A DNA stretch of 64,000 nucleotides from positions 1 to 64,000 of the forward strand of contig NZ_FXTS01000011.1 in assembly GCF_900182785.1 (NCBI RefSeq), in the 5' to 3' direction. Positions 8,909-19,049 of this stretch are shown here, piece by piece. Under the pieces are notes generated by a model. That model worked only from the letters and a program-made list of their open reading frames with translations, did not search any database and was not told the origin of the DNA. The stretch comes from Oceanospirillum linum (GTDB lineage Bacteria; Pseudomonadota; Gammaproteobacteria; Pseudomonadales; Halomonadaceae). Numbering within the stretch: position 1 is the first letter of the stretch; each line of letters begins with the position of its first letter. Position numbers and translations under genes: made by a program.

Positions 8909-9811
8909 CTAACAAAGGAGGTCGTCCCGGTGGGCGACCACCTGATTACGGCCATTCTTTTTCGCCTGATAGAGCGCCTGATCCGCACCCTTGACCAGCT
9001 CCCAAACGACCTTGCCAGGAGAGAAGCTGGCATAACCAATTGAGACCGTCAGTGAGATCACCTGGCCCTCATAAACCACCTTCAGCTCACTTAACCTCTG
9101 TCGCAAACGGTCCAGCACCTGCTGCGCAACGCCAGAGCTGGTATCCGGCAACAGTAACAGGAACTCCTCACCACCATATCGCCCTACAGAGTCAGCCTCC
9201 CTCAGGGATTCATTAAGGGAGCGGGAGATCGCTTTTAAGACCTCATCACCCGCTAAGTGACCGTAGGTATCATTCACCCTTTTAAAAAAGTCGATATCCA
9301 ACATCGCCAATACATAGGGGGTATGGTTGCGAATGGACTGGGCATGGTTCTTATCCAGAACCAGACCCAAAGAGCGACGATTAATCAGGCCCGTCAGGGG
9401 ATCAAATGAGTTTTGCTGCTCTACAATAGAATCGTGCATACGGCCCAACAACTGATCCAGCTCTGCTTTGCAGCAGTTTAGGGTGCGAAACTCTTCTAGC
9501 GAAACCTGCTGATTTTGCTGATACTGAAGCACCAGATCCCGTGCCACGTCATGCACCTCTTTATGGGTAGATTCGAGAACCGAAAACTCGGGAGTAGTGC
9601 GAATCGCCTCGGAAACATTTCGGTAATACCAGCAACCAAAGCCGCATTTGGTATGAGCCAGAGGGTCCATGACCTGTTCGCTGAAAGGCTGATGACAAAC
9701 CAAACCCTCCAGAAGAGACTCATACCAGCTTCGATGGCTGACAATCGCGTGCTCTAGAATGTTGATCGCTTCATTGATCTCATCAGAACTAAAGCTATAG
9801 CGGGCAGACAT
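8909..9811 (-). CDS. dgcZ: Diguanylate cyclase with zinc-sensing CZB domain (DgcZ-like)
   Basis: About 300 aa. The N-terminal CZB domain has the four expected zinc ligands in E. coli DgcZ spacing: His in SHRSWY (about 26), Cys in TKCGFGCW (about 56) and the two His of THKEVH (about 83 and 87). A GGDEF domain follows: MLDIDFFKRVNDTYGHLAGD and the active-site GGEEF. It makes cyclic di-GMP from GTP in the cytoplasm, inhibited by zinc in the known homologue. No RxxD inhibitory site is obvious. AGGAGG five bases before ATG 9811 sets the start; an in-frame GTG at 9817 overlaps it. Confidence 0.9.
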   Translation of the reverse strand: MSARYSFSSDEINEAINILEHAIVSHRSWYESLLEGLVCHQPFSEQVMDPLAHTKCGFGCWYYRNVSEAIRTTPEFSVLESTHKEVHDVARDLVLQYQQNQQVSLEEFRTLNCCKAELDQLLGRMHDSIVEQQNSFDPLTGLINRRSLGLVLDKNHAQSIRNHTPYVLAMLDIDFFKRVNDTYGHLAGDEVLKAISRSLNESLREADSVGRYGGEEFLLLLPDTSSGVAQQVLDRLRQRLSELKVVYEGQVISLTVSIGYASFSPGKVVWELVKGADQALYQAKKNGRNQVVAHRDDLLC

Positions 9812-9900
9812 AGACACCTCCTGTAATGACTCCCTTACAGCCTATCAGGTATCGGTTTCTTACTAATTGATTTAGCAGCAATTCCGAATCATTCAAGCAT

Positions 9901-9924
9901 AAAAAAAGCCCGCAATGCAGGCTT
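9901..9924 (-). terminator. Terminator of the DUF2058 gene
   Basis: On the minus strand AGCCTGC and GCGGGCT pair around ATT and are followed by a run of seven T, 20 bases past the stop of the DUF2058 gene. Confidence 0.8.
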
Positions 9925-9943
9925 CTTATTCGTCTGTCGGCTA

Positions 9944-10486
9944 TTACCACATCAGGTCATCCGGAATCTGGAAATCAGCATACGGGTCATCTTCTTCTGC
10001 ATCACCGGTATCCGGCGCTTTCTCATTCAGTACAATGGGCCAATCCGGCTCACGCTGCAGAATTTTCTCTGCTACCTTTGGAGGTATCAGGTCATAACGC
10101 CCTTCAAGCTCAGCAATTGCCAAACGCCCTTTAGCCAACTGATCGGAAATTTTGGCCGTTACGTTAATCTTTTTGACTTTCTTATCCATAATAAAGTTAT
10201 GGGCAATATCACCGGCAGAGTTTGATAACCGGTTCATCTCAATCAGTTGCTTTACCTGGGCTTTGATAGCTTTTTTCTCTTCCTCAGCCTTACGCTCAAG
10301 ATTCAGCAGGCGATCACGCTCTGCCTTCTCTTTACGCTGCTGCTCTGCGCGTAGCTTAACCTCATCTTCCTGACCTGTTGTACGCTTAACCTTTGCCTGC
10401 TTTTTCTTGTGGTTTTCCGCTTGCTTAACCTTCTTCTTATTGGTTAAGCCAGCGCTTAATAGCTGATCCTGTAACGATTTACTCAT
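9944..10486 (-). CDS. yaiL: DUF2058 family protein (YaiL-like)
   Basis: 180 aa, extremely lysine/glutamate rich in the first half (KKKVKQAENHKKKQAKVKRT, then a long charged coiled-coil), ending with IPPKVAEKILQREPDWPIVL and an acidic tail. This is the full pattern of the DUF2058/YaiL family, described as nucleoprotein or polynucleotide-associated but without a proven reaction. Cytoplasmic, monocistronic, with its own terminator. Confidence 0.88.
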   Translation of the reverse strand: MSKSLQDQLLSAGLTNKKKVKQAENHKKKQAKVKRTTGQEDEVKLRAEQQRKEKAERDRLLNLERKAEEEKKAIKAQVKQLIEMNRLSNSAGDIAHNFIMDKKVKKINVTAKISDQLAKGRLAIAELEGRYDLIPPKVAEKILQREPDWPIVLNEKAPDTGDAEEDDPYADFQIPDDLMW

Positions 10487-10578
10487 ATCGGGCCGTATTT
10501 CCGTTCGGGTAATTAAATTCTGGCAGTGGCTATTATCTCTGTTTTCGGCTCAGGATTCACCTGCCTAAACCGCCTAAA

Positions 10579-11091
10579 TCAGAGCTGTAATATCTGCTCC
10601 AATAATACAGATAAATCACTCTCAGTTAGCTCTCCACGATGCACATCTGCCTGTTCGCCCTCAGCGTTATAAAACAGCGTTGTGGGCAGTGCCATACTGG
10701 CTGTCACTTGTGCCAGCTGCCCTCTATTGTCTAACAGCACATAAGTAAGATCCAGATCAGCGTTATCCAGAAAGGCACTTACTGTTTCAGAGTGCTCACC
10801 CTGATTGACAAAAACAAAGACAATATCAGGATTCGCCTTCTGAGCCTGCTCCAACAGAGGCATCTCACGAATACAGGGTGGACACCAGGTTGCCCAAATA
10901 TTTACCACCATAGGTTTACCGTCAGCTATCTGGTCAAGCGTAACCACCTTTTCATCAAGTGTCTTCAGCTCCACATCAGGCCGGGCACCGGATTTATGTT
11001 CCATCAGAGCAACCAATGCTGCCATCGCAGCAAGAACAAACAAAACAGTCAATCCAACCCATAATAGTGGACGTGCAAAGCGCTTAATCAT
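10579..11091 (-). CDS. Membrane-anchored TlpA/ResA-like thioredoxin
   Basis: 170 aa: one N-terminal membrane anchor (LLWVGLTVLFVLAAMAALVAL), then a periplasmic thioredoxin fold with the active site WATWCPPCIREMP and cis-proline region SMALPTTLFYNAEGE. The CPPC motif is typical of TlpA/ResA-type disulfide reductases that act in cytochrome c or envelope thiol maturation. The partner is unknown because no ccm or dsb gene lies nearby. Confidence 0.88.
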   Translation of the reverse strand: MIKRFARPLLWVGLTVLFVLAAMAALVALMEHKSGARPDVELKTLDEKVVTLDQIADGKPMVVNIWATWCPPCIREMPLLEQAQKANPDIVFVFVNQGEHSETVSAFLDNADLDLTYVLLDNRGQLAQVTASMALPTTLFYNAEGEQADVHRGELTESDLSVLLEQILQL

Positions 11092-11545
11092 GTGATCCCT
11101 TAATCAGACTTTCAGTTACAATACAGCTTCAGCAATGCCATGGATTGCTAACAGCTGTAACAATGTACAATTTTTTGTGATTAAAAAAGTTGCGGTACTT
11201 CGTAAAATACACAATCCATCAACAGAACCTCTGTGTAACTCATCAGCTCACTAGCTTAAGTCGTTACCAGCCTGCTTTTGAGCCAAAGAGTGCCTTTTTG
11301 TTCCTATTCTTGAGTCTTTCGACTCCGTTTTACATCTGATTCCCCGGTTGTGCCAGATTTTCAGGCGCGCTTGCCCTAGGCAAGACGATATTTCTCCGTG
11401 ATTAACATGCTGGTAAAGCTCAGCAAGCATATAGACTCGATCTCTGTTTTTCTTGTCTCCTTAGTAACGGGTTTTACGGTAATAAAAAACCCCGGTTATC
11501 ACTAACCGGGGTTCTTTTTTATAACCTGCGCGTACTCCGGCAACA
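11092..11545. other. Gene-free stretch before the siderophore import genes
   Basis: About 450 bases between the divergently placed thioredoxin start and the end of the MFS gene. The only clear element is the terminator at 11484-11520; I see no RNA gene or protein frame. Confidence 0.5.
11484..11520. terminator. Bidirectional terminator after the ABC/MFS operon
   Basis: AACCCCGGTTA and TAACCGGGGTT pair around a short loop with A-rich and T-rich flanks on both sides. It ends the minus-strand three-gene transporter operon. Confidence 0.85.
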
Positions 11546-12748
11546 CTAGCTATTAACCGGCACCTCATCAGGTTGTTTGACCAAGGGCCGGTACACGGCG
11601 AAGCCTATACTCAGCAGTAATAACAAAGCAGCGGCGATCAGATAAGGCAAGATGGGGTTTATCTCATAAAACAGGGTGCAAATCAGGGGCATGATAACCA
11701 TCGCTAACCCTTGCACTGCGGCCAGTGTTCCAGCTGCGGTTCCCTGCTCATGGGATTCAACGCTGTTGGCCGTTAATGCCTGTACGGAGGGAAACACCAG
11801 ACCAAGACCCGCCGCCATAATGCAATAGCTGACCAACAATCCCGCCTGACTGATCCATAGCGTCACCAATAAAAAGCCGCCACAGGCCAATAACGCCCCC
11901 CACAAGAGCACCTTCAGGCTATTAACCTGTTTAGCCTTCGATAACACCACCTGAACCAGTATCAGGGTGACCCCAACTCCGGTCATTGCTAAACCGGCCA
12001 TTCTGGCGGCCTGCAAAGCATCCAGATGCAGGCGATCCAGCGCATAAAAACCAACCGTCATCTGGGAAATAATCACGCTGCCCATCGCCAGAAACATTGC
12101 CAGCAGGGGTAAACGAATTCGGTGATCCATGAGTTTGACCCTTGGGGACTGCTGGTTCTCCACAGGGGTTGTACCGGGTAACATCCATGCCAGCAGACCA
12201 ACCGCCAGCAGTGGCAGCACAGCAGCCAGATACAAAGGCATCACCAGATCCGTGTATTGCGCCAACACACCGGCCAACAAAGGCCCAAAAACCATGCCTA
12301 ATGCGCCAGAAGCACCCAATTTAGCCATTGCAGGCGCACGTTCATCCGGCGGATGAGTGTCGGCAATTTGTGCCGCACAAACGGGCGGCACACCGGCAAA
12401 AAACACCCCCATCAAGCCTCTGAACAGAATCATCATCAGCAGCAAGGCAAACAAGGATAAGGGCGTTTTTAAGGCATAATCCAACAACCCGGCCAGCAGC
12501 AGGTAGCTGAGGGAGAAGCCGATGCCTGCTAATAGCAAAATGGGTTTTCGGCCAAAGCGATCACTCCGCCTCCCCCAAAAACGAGCCAACAGCATCCAAA
12601 AAACACCGGAAATGGTGACAATCAAGCCACCATGCCATTCCGCTAAGCCTAATTCCCGAATCAGCGGGCCGATCACGGGCACAAAAACCATCATTGCGGT
12701 CATGCAAAGCATATTGAACAGATGAATGCTGGCAGAAGACGACTTCAT
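11546..12748 (-). CDS. MFS transporter in YbtX position
   Basis: About 400 aa with 12 predicted membrane segments. The drug:H+ antiporter signature is present (FWGRRSDRFGRKPILLLAG in the loop after helix 2, GLMGVFFAGVPPVCAAQIAD in helix 5). ATG 12748 overlaps the stop of the preceding ABC gene in an ATGA, so it is translationally coupled to it; a longer open start is less likely. In the yersiniabactin locus the order ybtP-ybtQ-ybtX (two ABC genes then an MFS) is the same, so a siderophore-handling role is inferred from context rather than sequence alone. Confidence 0.82.
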   Translation of the reverse strand: MKSSSASIHLFNMLCMTAMMVFVPVIGPLIRELGLAEWHGGLIVTISGVFWMLLARFWGRRSDRFGRKPILLLAGIGFSLSYLLLAGLLDYALKTPLSLFALLLMMILFRGLMGVFFAGVPPVCAAQIADTHPPDERAPAMAKLGASGALGMVFGPLLAGVLAQYTDLVMPLYLAAVLPLLAVGLLAWMLPGTTPVENQQSPRVKLMDHRIRLPLLAMFLAMGSVIISQMTVGFYALDRLHLDALQAARMAGLAMTGVGVTLILVQVVLSKAKQVNSLKVLLWGALLACGGFLLVTLWISQAGLLVSYCIMAAGLGLVFPSVQALTANSVESHEQGTAAGTLAAVQGLAMVIMPLICTLFYEINPILPYLIAAALLLLLSIGFAVYRPLVKQPDEVPVNS

Positions 12749-14535
12749 GAAACAACTCCCTCTGACGAGGTGAAATGCCACGCTTTGATACTTTGCTGTG
12801 CCTGCCACATTCTGGCGTAACGCCCCTGGTTAGCAAGTAGCTTATGATGCTGACCACATTCGGCCAACTGTCCCTGATCGATCACCAGAATCTGATCGGC
12901 ACCGGCAATGGTAGACAGCCTATGGGCGATAACAATCACCGTACGCTTACGCACCAGAGCATCAATGGCCGCCTGCACAGCTACTTCACTTTCCGTATCC
13001 AGTGCTGCGGTGGGTTCATCCAGAATCACAATGGGCGCATCCTTAAGTATGGCGCGGGCAATACTGATCCGCTGGCGTTCACCACCGGAGAGTCGTCCAC
13101 CAATATCACCCACACGGGTCTGATAACCTTCAGGTAAACGGGAGATAAACTCATGGCAGTGAGCGGCGCGGGCGGCGGTTTCAACCTCCTCATCAGAGGC
13201 ATCAGGCCGGGCCATACGGATATTAGCCAGAATGCTGTCATCGAACAGATAAACATCCTGAAACACCACGGAAATCAGTCCATTGAGCTTTTCCGGCTCA
13301 ATGGCATGCAGTTCCACACCCCCGATGGTTATACGGCCTTTTTGCGGGTCTGCATGGCGCATCAGCAACCGGGTTATCGTGGTTTTACCGCTGCCCGAAG
13401 GCCCCACTAATGCCGTAAGACTGCACGCTGGCAGATGGGCATTAAAACCCTGCAGGGTGGCAGACTCTGTATTGGCATAACTGAAATCCACCCCTTCAAA
13501 ACAGATCTCAAAGCTATCCGGTAACTGAGCCGGTGTCTGTTGTGGCAGAGGTTTGATACTCAGCAAGGCATCAATCTTACCCAATGCCGCTTCCATAATA
13601 TCGATCACCTTGGCGTAGAGCACAAAGGTTGCCAGTGGCTCACTGAAGCGCACCACGATCACCAATAAGGCAGCGAGCAGGGCAATATCCAGAGATCCCT
13701 GCACTACAAACAGAATACCGGCAAACACCACCAGCAGCACCGCCAGCTCCATCACCGTTGCTAAGATCAGATTAGGCTTGGCTCCTTTCTGCTGACCTAT
13801 GGTCTGGATTTTTTCCAGCTCCAGAAAACCACCGCTCAGGTACGCTGCCTTTTCACCGGTGCAACAGGCAGCACGCAGTACCGGCAAACCCTGGGTGTAT
13901 TCCAGAATATCACTGCTGGTACGCTGATTAGCATCTGCCAACATCTGCATACCACGCCCAAAGGCAGGCCGACGCCAGCGGTAAAGCGGAATCAGCAGAG
14001 GAAACACCAGTAACAGAATCAACCCCATACGCCAGTCGAAGTACAGCGCCACTAAAGCAACAACAACGGGTGTGATCAGGGCATGGGCCATCATGGCCGC
14101 CACCGTCAGCAGGTAATTCAGGTTTTCATCCACATTGCCTAACAAGGTGGCATTCACCTCACCGGCACGTTTATCCTGCAACAACTCCAGAGGAATACGG
14201 CGCAGCTGTTCCCCCATCAGCGTTCGCAGTTCATGGGTATTGGCCACCGTATACCCCTGATAATCAAATCCCTGAGCCCACCAGCGTATCCCTAAGCTAA
14301 TCAACATCAACACAGACATCGTCAGCAGCCAAGGCAAAGCCCCCTGCCAGTCCGCAGTGGGAATCAGGCTCTGGAACAGCGGCATCATGCAGGCCAACGC
14401 CAACCCCTGTACAGCCGCAGCAACCGCCAGAGCGATCAGACTGGCCCGAAGGCGTGCTGACCGACCACGGGCACCGCGCATTAACTGCTGCCAGGTTTCT
14501 TTTAAGGGCGTGATGGAAGGTGTGTCAGTGCTCAT
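12745..14535 (-). CDS. ABC transporter, fused permease-ATPase (YbtQ/IrtB-like)
   Basis: About 596 aa half-transporter: six membrane helices (residues about 20-300), then an ATPase domain with Walker A VGPSGSGKTT, signature LSGGERQRISIARAI and Walker B IVILDEPT. It starts at ATG 14535 overlapping the upstream ABC stop (ATGA) and its own stop overlaps the MFS start. Pairs of such exporter-fold half-transporters (YbtPQ, IrtAB) import ferric siderophores across the inner membrane; heterodimer formation with the neighbour is expected. Confidence 0.88.
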   Translation of the reverse strand: MSTDTPSITPLKETWQQLMRGARGRSARLRASLIALAVAAAVQGLALACMMPLFQSLIPTADWQGALPWLLTMSVLMLISLGIRWWAQGFDYQGYTVANTHELRTLMGEQLRRIPLELLQDKRAGEVNATLLGNVDENLNYLLTVAAMMAHALITPVVVALVALYFDWRMGLILLLVFPLLIPLYRWRRPAFGRGMQMLADANQRTSSDILEYTQGLPVLRAACCTGEKAAYLSGGFLELEKIQTIGQQKGAKPNLILATVMELAVLLVVFAGILFVVQGSLDIALLAALLVIVVRFSEPLATFVLYAKVIDIMEAALGKIDALLSIKPLPQQTPAQLPDSFEICFEGVDFSYANTESATLQGFNAHLPACSLTALVGPSGSGKTTITRLLMRHADPQKGRITIGGVELHAIEPEKLNGLISVVFQDVYLFDDSILANIRMARPDASDEEVETAARAAHCHEFISRLPEGYQTRVGDIGGRLSGGERQRISIARAILKDAPIVILDEPTAALDTESEVAVQAAIDALVRKRTVIVIAHRLSTIAGADQILVIDQGQLAECGQHHKLLANQGRYARMWQAQQSIKAWHFTSSEGVVS

Positions 14536-16306
14536 ACTTTTTCTCCTGTCAGTGCCCAATCCTGTGCCTGCTCATAGTTGTGCCACAACCGGGCATAGAC
14601 TCCCGCCTGTGCCACCAGACCGTTATGCTGCCCTCGTTCCACCAACCGCCCCTGATCAAACACCAGAATCTGGTCAGCATCCCGAATGGTTGATAACCGA
14701 TGCGCCACCATCAAAACGGTCTTTCCCTGCATCAGATTCGCCAGTGCCGCAACCAATGCCGCCTCGTTTTCCGGGTCCGCAAAGGCGGTCGCTTCATCCA
14801 GCACCAGAATGGGCCGGTTTTGCAGAATCGCCCGAGCGATGGTGATGCGCTGACGCTGACCACCGGACAGAAAAACACCCCGCTCACCGGCCTGAGTGTC
14901 GTAACCCTGGGGTAACGCCATAATAAAGTCATGAGCCTGAGCCGCTTTGGCTGCGTCCATCACCTCGTCCAGAGTGGCTTCCGGCAGGCCCAGACGGATA
15001 TTGTTGGCCAGGGTGTCCGCAAACAGAAAGGTATCCTGGAAGACAAAAGCCACCTGCTGCATCAGTGTCTCCGGCAGCATCTCACGCACATCCACACCGC
15101 CAATACGAATACTGCCACCGGTCACATCCCAGAAGCGCGGAATCAACCGCGCCACCGTGGTTTTACCGGCACCGGAAGGCCCCACCAGCGCCGTTACGGT
15201 GCCAGCGGGCACCTCAAAGCTCACATCCTGCAACACCAAAGCCCCATCGGGGGTATAACAAAAATCCACCTGTTCAAAGCAAAGACTGGCATTTTCGGGT
15301 GTTTTGGCCGCTGTTTTCTCAGGCACCGGCAGCTCCGGCTCGGCCAGCACTTCATGGATGCGATGAACACTCATCTGGGTTTTAGCCACCAGATGTTTCA
15401 GCGACATCAGGGGCAAAAGTGATTCCGCCATGCCCGTCCCCACCAGCAAAACCGCCAGCCAGACACCGGTATCTAAATGATCCTGACTGAGCAACCAACC
15501 CCCCAGCCAAATCAGCGCGGCGAGGGTGGGTAAAGGACTAAGAATCAACTGGGACAAGCGGGATGACACTCCCGCCATGCGATACCAGCGGGTGACAATA
15601 TCTCTGTAGGCTTCCAGCGCCTGCTGATAACGGCCAAAGGTCGCCGTTCCCGTATCAAAAGTACGCACTACAGGCATCGCCTGCACATACTCCACCACCG
15701 CACGGCTTACATTTTCGCCCGCCCGGTTGTACTGATGCATCATCTCACCGCTGTTACGCATCGCCAGCGAGACAACCGCCACACCCAGCACCAGTATCGC
15801 GGTAGCGACCAGAGCCAGATGCCAATCCAGCCACCACAGCAGAATAAAGGTCAGCACCGGCGAGACATAAGCCCGGGCATAGAGAGGTGTACTATCGGCA
15901 ACAAACACGTGCAGGGCTTTGACATCCTCCATCAGCACTTTAGCCAGCGCCCCGGCACCGCTCTGCTGCACATAACCCAGCGGCAACCGCGCCAGATGCT
16001 CAGACAGCTGAGTGCGCAGCTTTGTCTCCAGCCGAAAGGCCGCATAGTGGGATTGATTAAAAGACGTCAGCCTCAGTACATAAGCCAGCACCGTCAAAAC
16101 CACCGCCAGCAACATAGGCAGCCAGGGCCACTGGTCTGGCACCGCCAGCAACCGATGAACCGCCCAGGCCAGCGCCGTCAACGCCCCAGCGCACAAACCG
16201 CCGCGACACCCGCCAGCCCCATCGCAAAACGAATCCGCCCCTGCACAGGGCGCATAATGGACCAGACACCCGGCAAATCAGCAGATTCAGATACAGAACC
16301 CGACAT
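14532..16306 (-). CDS. ABC transporter, fused permease-ATPase (YbtP/IrtA-like), with N-terminal frameshift
   Basis: ATPase motifs are intact (VGPSGAGKTT, LSGGQRQRITIARAI, ILVLDEAT), preceded by the membrane domain. The continuous frame starts only at a TTG (16196), inside the first membrane helix. The natural start is ATG 16306, with AGAGGTG just upstream; from it MSGSVSESADLPGVWSIMRP runs 42 codons and stops at 16178. The two frames join smoothly (VAAVCALG then ALTALAWAVHRLL) if one G is added to the GGGG tract read from 16187-16184. Either a one-base deletion, a sequencing error, or slippage. First gene of the ABC-ABC-MFS operon. Confidence 0.8.
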
Positions 16307-16461
16307 AAACACCTCTGTTTGCAAATGATAAAACACAAACGAGATTATTTATCATTTACGGCTGGCAAAATGCCCATAGCGGGAATTAAACTGACACAGG
16401 AAGGAAAAAGCACCACTTTCCCCTTTGTTACCTGGTGCCTACTTTTTTACTTCAAATAAGT

Positions 16462-16728
16462 TTATTCCCTCAGCCACAGGTGCAGCCTTTTATGCAGCTG
16501 ACCCAATATAAAACTCATGATAGGCACGATGATAATAGTCATAATTAAGAGCCTAATGGGCTGTGGCAATTGAACGATATAAGGCATTAGCAGTGGAAAA
16601 AATATGTTAAGCAGTGGATAAATCGTCACCCAAACCAACAACATTAATTTCCATTTTTTAGGTGCTTTTAAAGCAATATTATTCTCACCTTCTTGTTTTT
16701 CAACAATACTAATGTTTCCCACTTTCAT
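16462..16728 (-). CDS. Small membrane protein resembling the C-terminal half of ABM-type monooxygenases
   Basis: 88 aa with a short charged N-terminus, then KKWKLMLLVWVTIYPLLNIF, a second hydrophobic segment LLIMTIIIVPIMSFILGQL and a basic end. This two-helix module with a W..W...YP pattern looks like the membrane tail found after antibiotic-biosynthesis-monooxygenase domains, here without the enzymatic half. It overlaps the MFS gene by 20 bases, so it is the last gene of the receptor-methyltransferase-MFS operon. Function unknown. Confidence 0.65.
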   Translation of the reverse strand: MKVGNISIVEKQEGENNIALKAPKKWKLMLLVWVTIYPLLNIFFPLLMPYIVQLPQPIRLLIMTIIIVPIMSFILGQLHKRLHLWLRE

Positions 16729-17950
16729 TCTCCCTCTCTTTTTCTATCATCCAATACAATGACAAGGCACACACTATCAAAGCCCCTAAAACCAACCCTA
16801 GATACATCCCTGAATAACCTAGTGTGTCCAGCATGATGCCAGCGGATATAGGAACAAGCATTCTTGTTAAGGCAAATAAACTGGATTGCAGACCGTAATC
16901 ACTGGCCGACAAGTCCTGACGGCTGTGAATCATAATTAAACCAAAGATCACCCCCGCAGACAGCCCTAACGCAATAGCAAGTCCCATCACAGCGAGGATT
17001 AAACGCCAATCTAACCACAGCATAGAAGCCGCCATGTACATTCCAAACAAGGTGATAACATTCACAATCGAAAAGGCAAATAACGCACGATAAGGAGAAA
17101 TCTTTTGTATAAAAAAGCTATAAATAAGACCTGCTAAGGCTGCTACGATACCTGCAGCACTGGCAATCCAAGCCACATTATCTAAGGAGATACCCATGTC
17201 TAAAATAGAGGGTTTTAGATACAACCAAGCCGCACCGATAAACGGAAAATACAGCATCAAGATAAGATTCCATATTTTCATGTTTGGCCGCTGAAAGTAG
17301 CCTTTCCACATGGCAAAGAAGGATACATTTTTTACCAAAGTGGTCTCTGCGGCTGAATCCTGAATAGGAGGAAAAGCCCGCCCTGCCAGCACTAAAAATA
17401 TGCCCGCAAGAACCACGGCTAAAGCAAACAAATAGAAGGGCCAAGACCAACCTAATTTTGCGTAGACCAGTAGCATCAAACCGCCACCAATCACTGATGC
17501 AAGTGAAGTGACAGAAGAACGAATCACGCCGGTTTTCGAGCGTTCTTCTTCAGGCAAGCGCTCAATGGCTAAGGCATTCACCGGAATATCCAGCCAAGAA
17601 ACCACGAATGAGGTGCATAAGGCCAGAATGAATAAGGTTTTAAATGTAGTGGTTGCTAGGTCTAATGAAGCCAGAGCCAACAGGCAAAACACAAAAGCAC
17701 CACCGAGTGCTAAGCTCCACTTCATGTAATTAGCGTGTTTAAAACGAAATCTGTCTATGGGCGAAGCAAAGAGAAACTTGAAAATAACAGGCAAGCCCGA
17801 CATTTGGAATAAGCCTATTTCTGTTCCGCTCCAACCTTGTTCTCGCATAACAAGCGGTAAACCAAGAAACAGATAAATTGATGTAGCGGCTAGGGCAAAG
17901 TTACACAAGCCAATCACAAAGTGCAGGTAAAAATAGGAGGATTTATGCAT
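16709..17950 (-). CDS. RhtX/FptX-type siderophore MFS permease
   Basis: 413 aa, 12 membrane segments. The N-terminal pattern FLGLPLVMREQGWSGTEIGL and FKFLFASPIDRF matches the RhtX/FptX group of single-subunit inner-membrane siderophore importers. It overlaps the methyltransferase stop by eight bases and the small membrane protein start by 20, giving a tightly coupled operon. Codons and base composition are more AT-rich than in the ABC genes beside it. Probably imports the siderophore delivered by the adjacent TonB receptor. Confidence 0.85.
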   Translation of the reverse strand: MHKSSYFYLHFVIGLCNFALAATSIYLFLGLPLVMREQGWSGTEIGLFQMSGLPVIFKFLFASPIDRFRFKHANYMKWSLALGGAFVFCLLALASLDLATTTFKTLFILALCTSFVVSWLDIPVNALAIERLPEEERSKTGVIRSSVTSLASVIGGGLMLLVYAKLGWSWPFYLFALAVVLAGIFLVLAGRAFPPIQDSAAETTLVKNVSFFAMWKGYFQRPNMKIWNLILMLYFPFIGAAWLYLKPSILDMGISLDNVAWIASAAGIVAALAGLIYSFFIQKISPYRALFAFSIVNVITLFGMYMAASMLWLDWRLILAVMGLAIALGLSAGVIFGLIMIHSRQDLSASDYGLQSSLFALTRMLVPISAGIMLDTLGYSGMYLGLVLGALIVCALSLYWMIEKERENESGKH

Positions 17951-19037
17951 GGTTTTTCCTCCCTATATGCAGCCACACTGGGGCCATGGGAGAACAGGCG
18001 ACCTCCTTTGAGGCTATAACACTTATGCTGTTTTGATTAAGTATTTTGGAAATTTCTCCTTGTTTAGGTAGGTAACTTCCTTTCATTACCATAAATAAAT
18101 AAAAGGGTAATACCCGTTCACAATGGTCTTTTTCAGGCGTCTGTTCCGCATGAAGAATTAATAAAATACCATTCGGTTTTAAGAGCGTTGAAATGCGTGC
18201 TATCGCCTCATCTGCGCTGTCTAGAAAATGCAATACGGAGGAACACCAAATCAAATCAAAGGCGCCTTCTGGTTGCGCAGTATTCAAATCGCCAGATTGA
18301 ATCGATACACGATCTTGAAGCCCTGCAGCAAGAATATTGTCATTTGCCACTTTGGCGGTTTCTGGAAAGTCGAACACCACACCCGTTGCTTCAGGAAAGC
18401 GCTTCGCCAAGGCTAGCGCCGATAAGCCAGGGCCACCGCCTAAATCTAAAAAGTGCATCTGTTTAACCCTTTGCTCCGCCAGGAATACCCCGTCACCAGA
18501 GGCCATCAGGTAATCCATAATTTTATTAAGCATTGGAACTGTAACGGCTCGTTGCTCTTGGAAAATCTGAGCTTTGGCGGCATCAGCCCAAGCCACCGCC
18601 ATATTAAGCGCCGATTCTGCATTATTTTCTTTTTTGGGCACTCGCTCTGGAGCATGCAATAACTTTTCAAATCCTGAGGTGAATGTTTGTAGGGTGTTCA
18701 GACGAAAGGCAACCGCCTGAGAACAATCTAATGATGAGCTTGGTACAAAATAGTTTTTCGCCATCTCGCTTGTTGAGTACAACACTTCACCCGATGTTTC
18801 TTCTAAAAATTTCTCTAGGCAGCCCATACTCCATAATAAATCCAACCAAACTTCTGTATTTTTTACATTCAAAGGCGAATCAAAAGATTCATGATGTGCA
18901 ACGCCTTCCGCGTTAGATCGCGACAACAATAAGTCAAACAAAGATTTAGAAAGCGCTATTTCTAGTGCCTTGATTTTTACTTGTCCGCCTGCCAAATCCC
19001 AAAATGGTTGTAGTTCATGATGATCTAATAATGCCAT
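17943..19037 (-). CDS. SAM-dependent O-methyltransferase-like protein
   Basis: 364 aa. The N-terminal helical region (residues 1-110) resembles the dimerisation winged-helix of plant/bacterial O-methyltransferases; the C-terminal Rossmann domain has motif I HFLDLGGGPGLSALALAKRF, an acidic adenosine contact VVFDFPETAKVA and DLIWCSSVLHFL. It starts 12 bases after the TonB receptor stop and overlaps the MFS gene. Methyltransferases are not a standard part of siderophore uptake operons, so a role in modifying the imported ligand is an inference. Confidence 0.8.
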   Translation of the reverse strand: MALLDHHELQPFWDLAGGQVKIKALEIALSKSLFDLLLSRSNAEGVAHHESFDSPLNVKNTEVWLDLLWSMGCLEKFLEETSGEVLYSTSEMAKNYFVPSSSLDCSQAVAFRLNTLQTFTSGFEKLLHAPERVPKKENNAESALNMAVAWADAAKAQIFQEQRAVTVPMLNKIMDYLMASGDGVFLAEQRVKQMHFLDLGGGPGLSALALAKRFPEATGVVFDFPETAKVANDNILAAGLQDRVSIQSGDLNTAQPEGAFDLIWCSSVLHFLDSADEAIARISTLLKPNGILLILHAEQTPEKDHCERVLPFYLFMVMKGSYLPKQGEISKILNQNSISVIASKEVACSPMAPVWLHIGRKNHA

Positions 19038-19049
19038 GGTTATTCTCCC

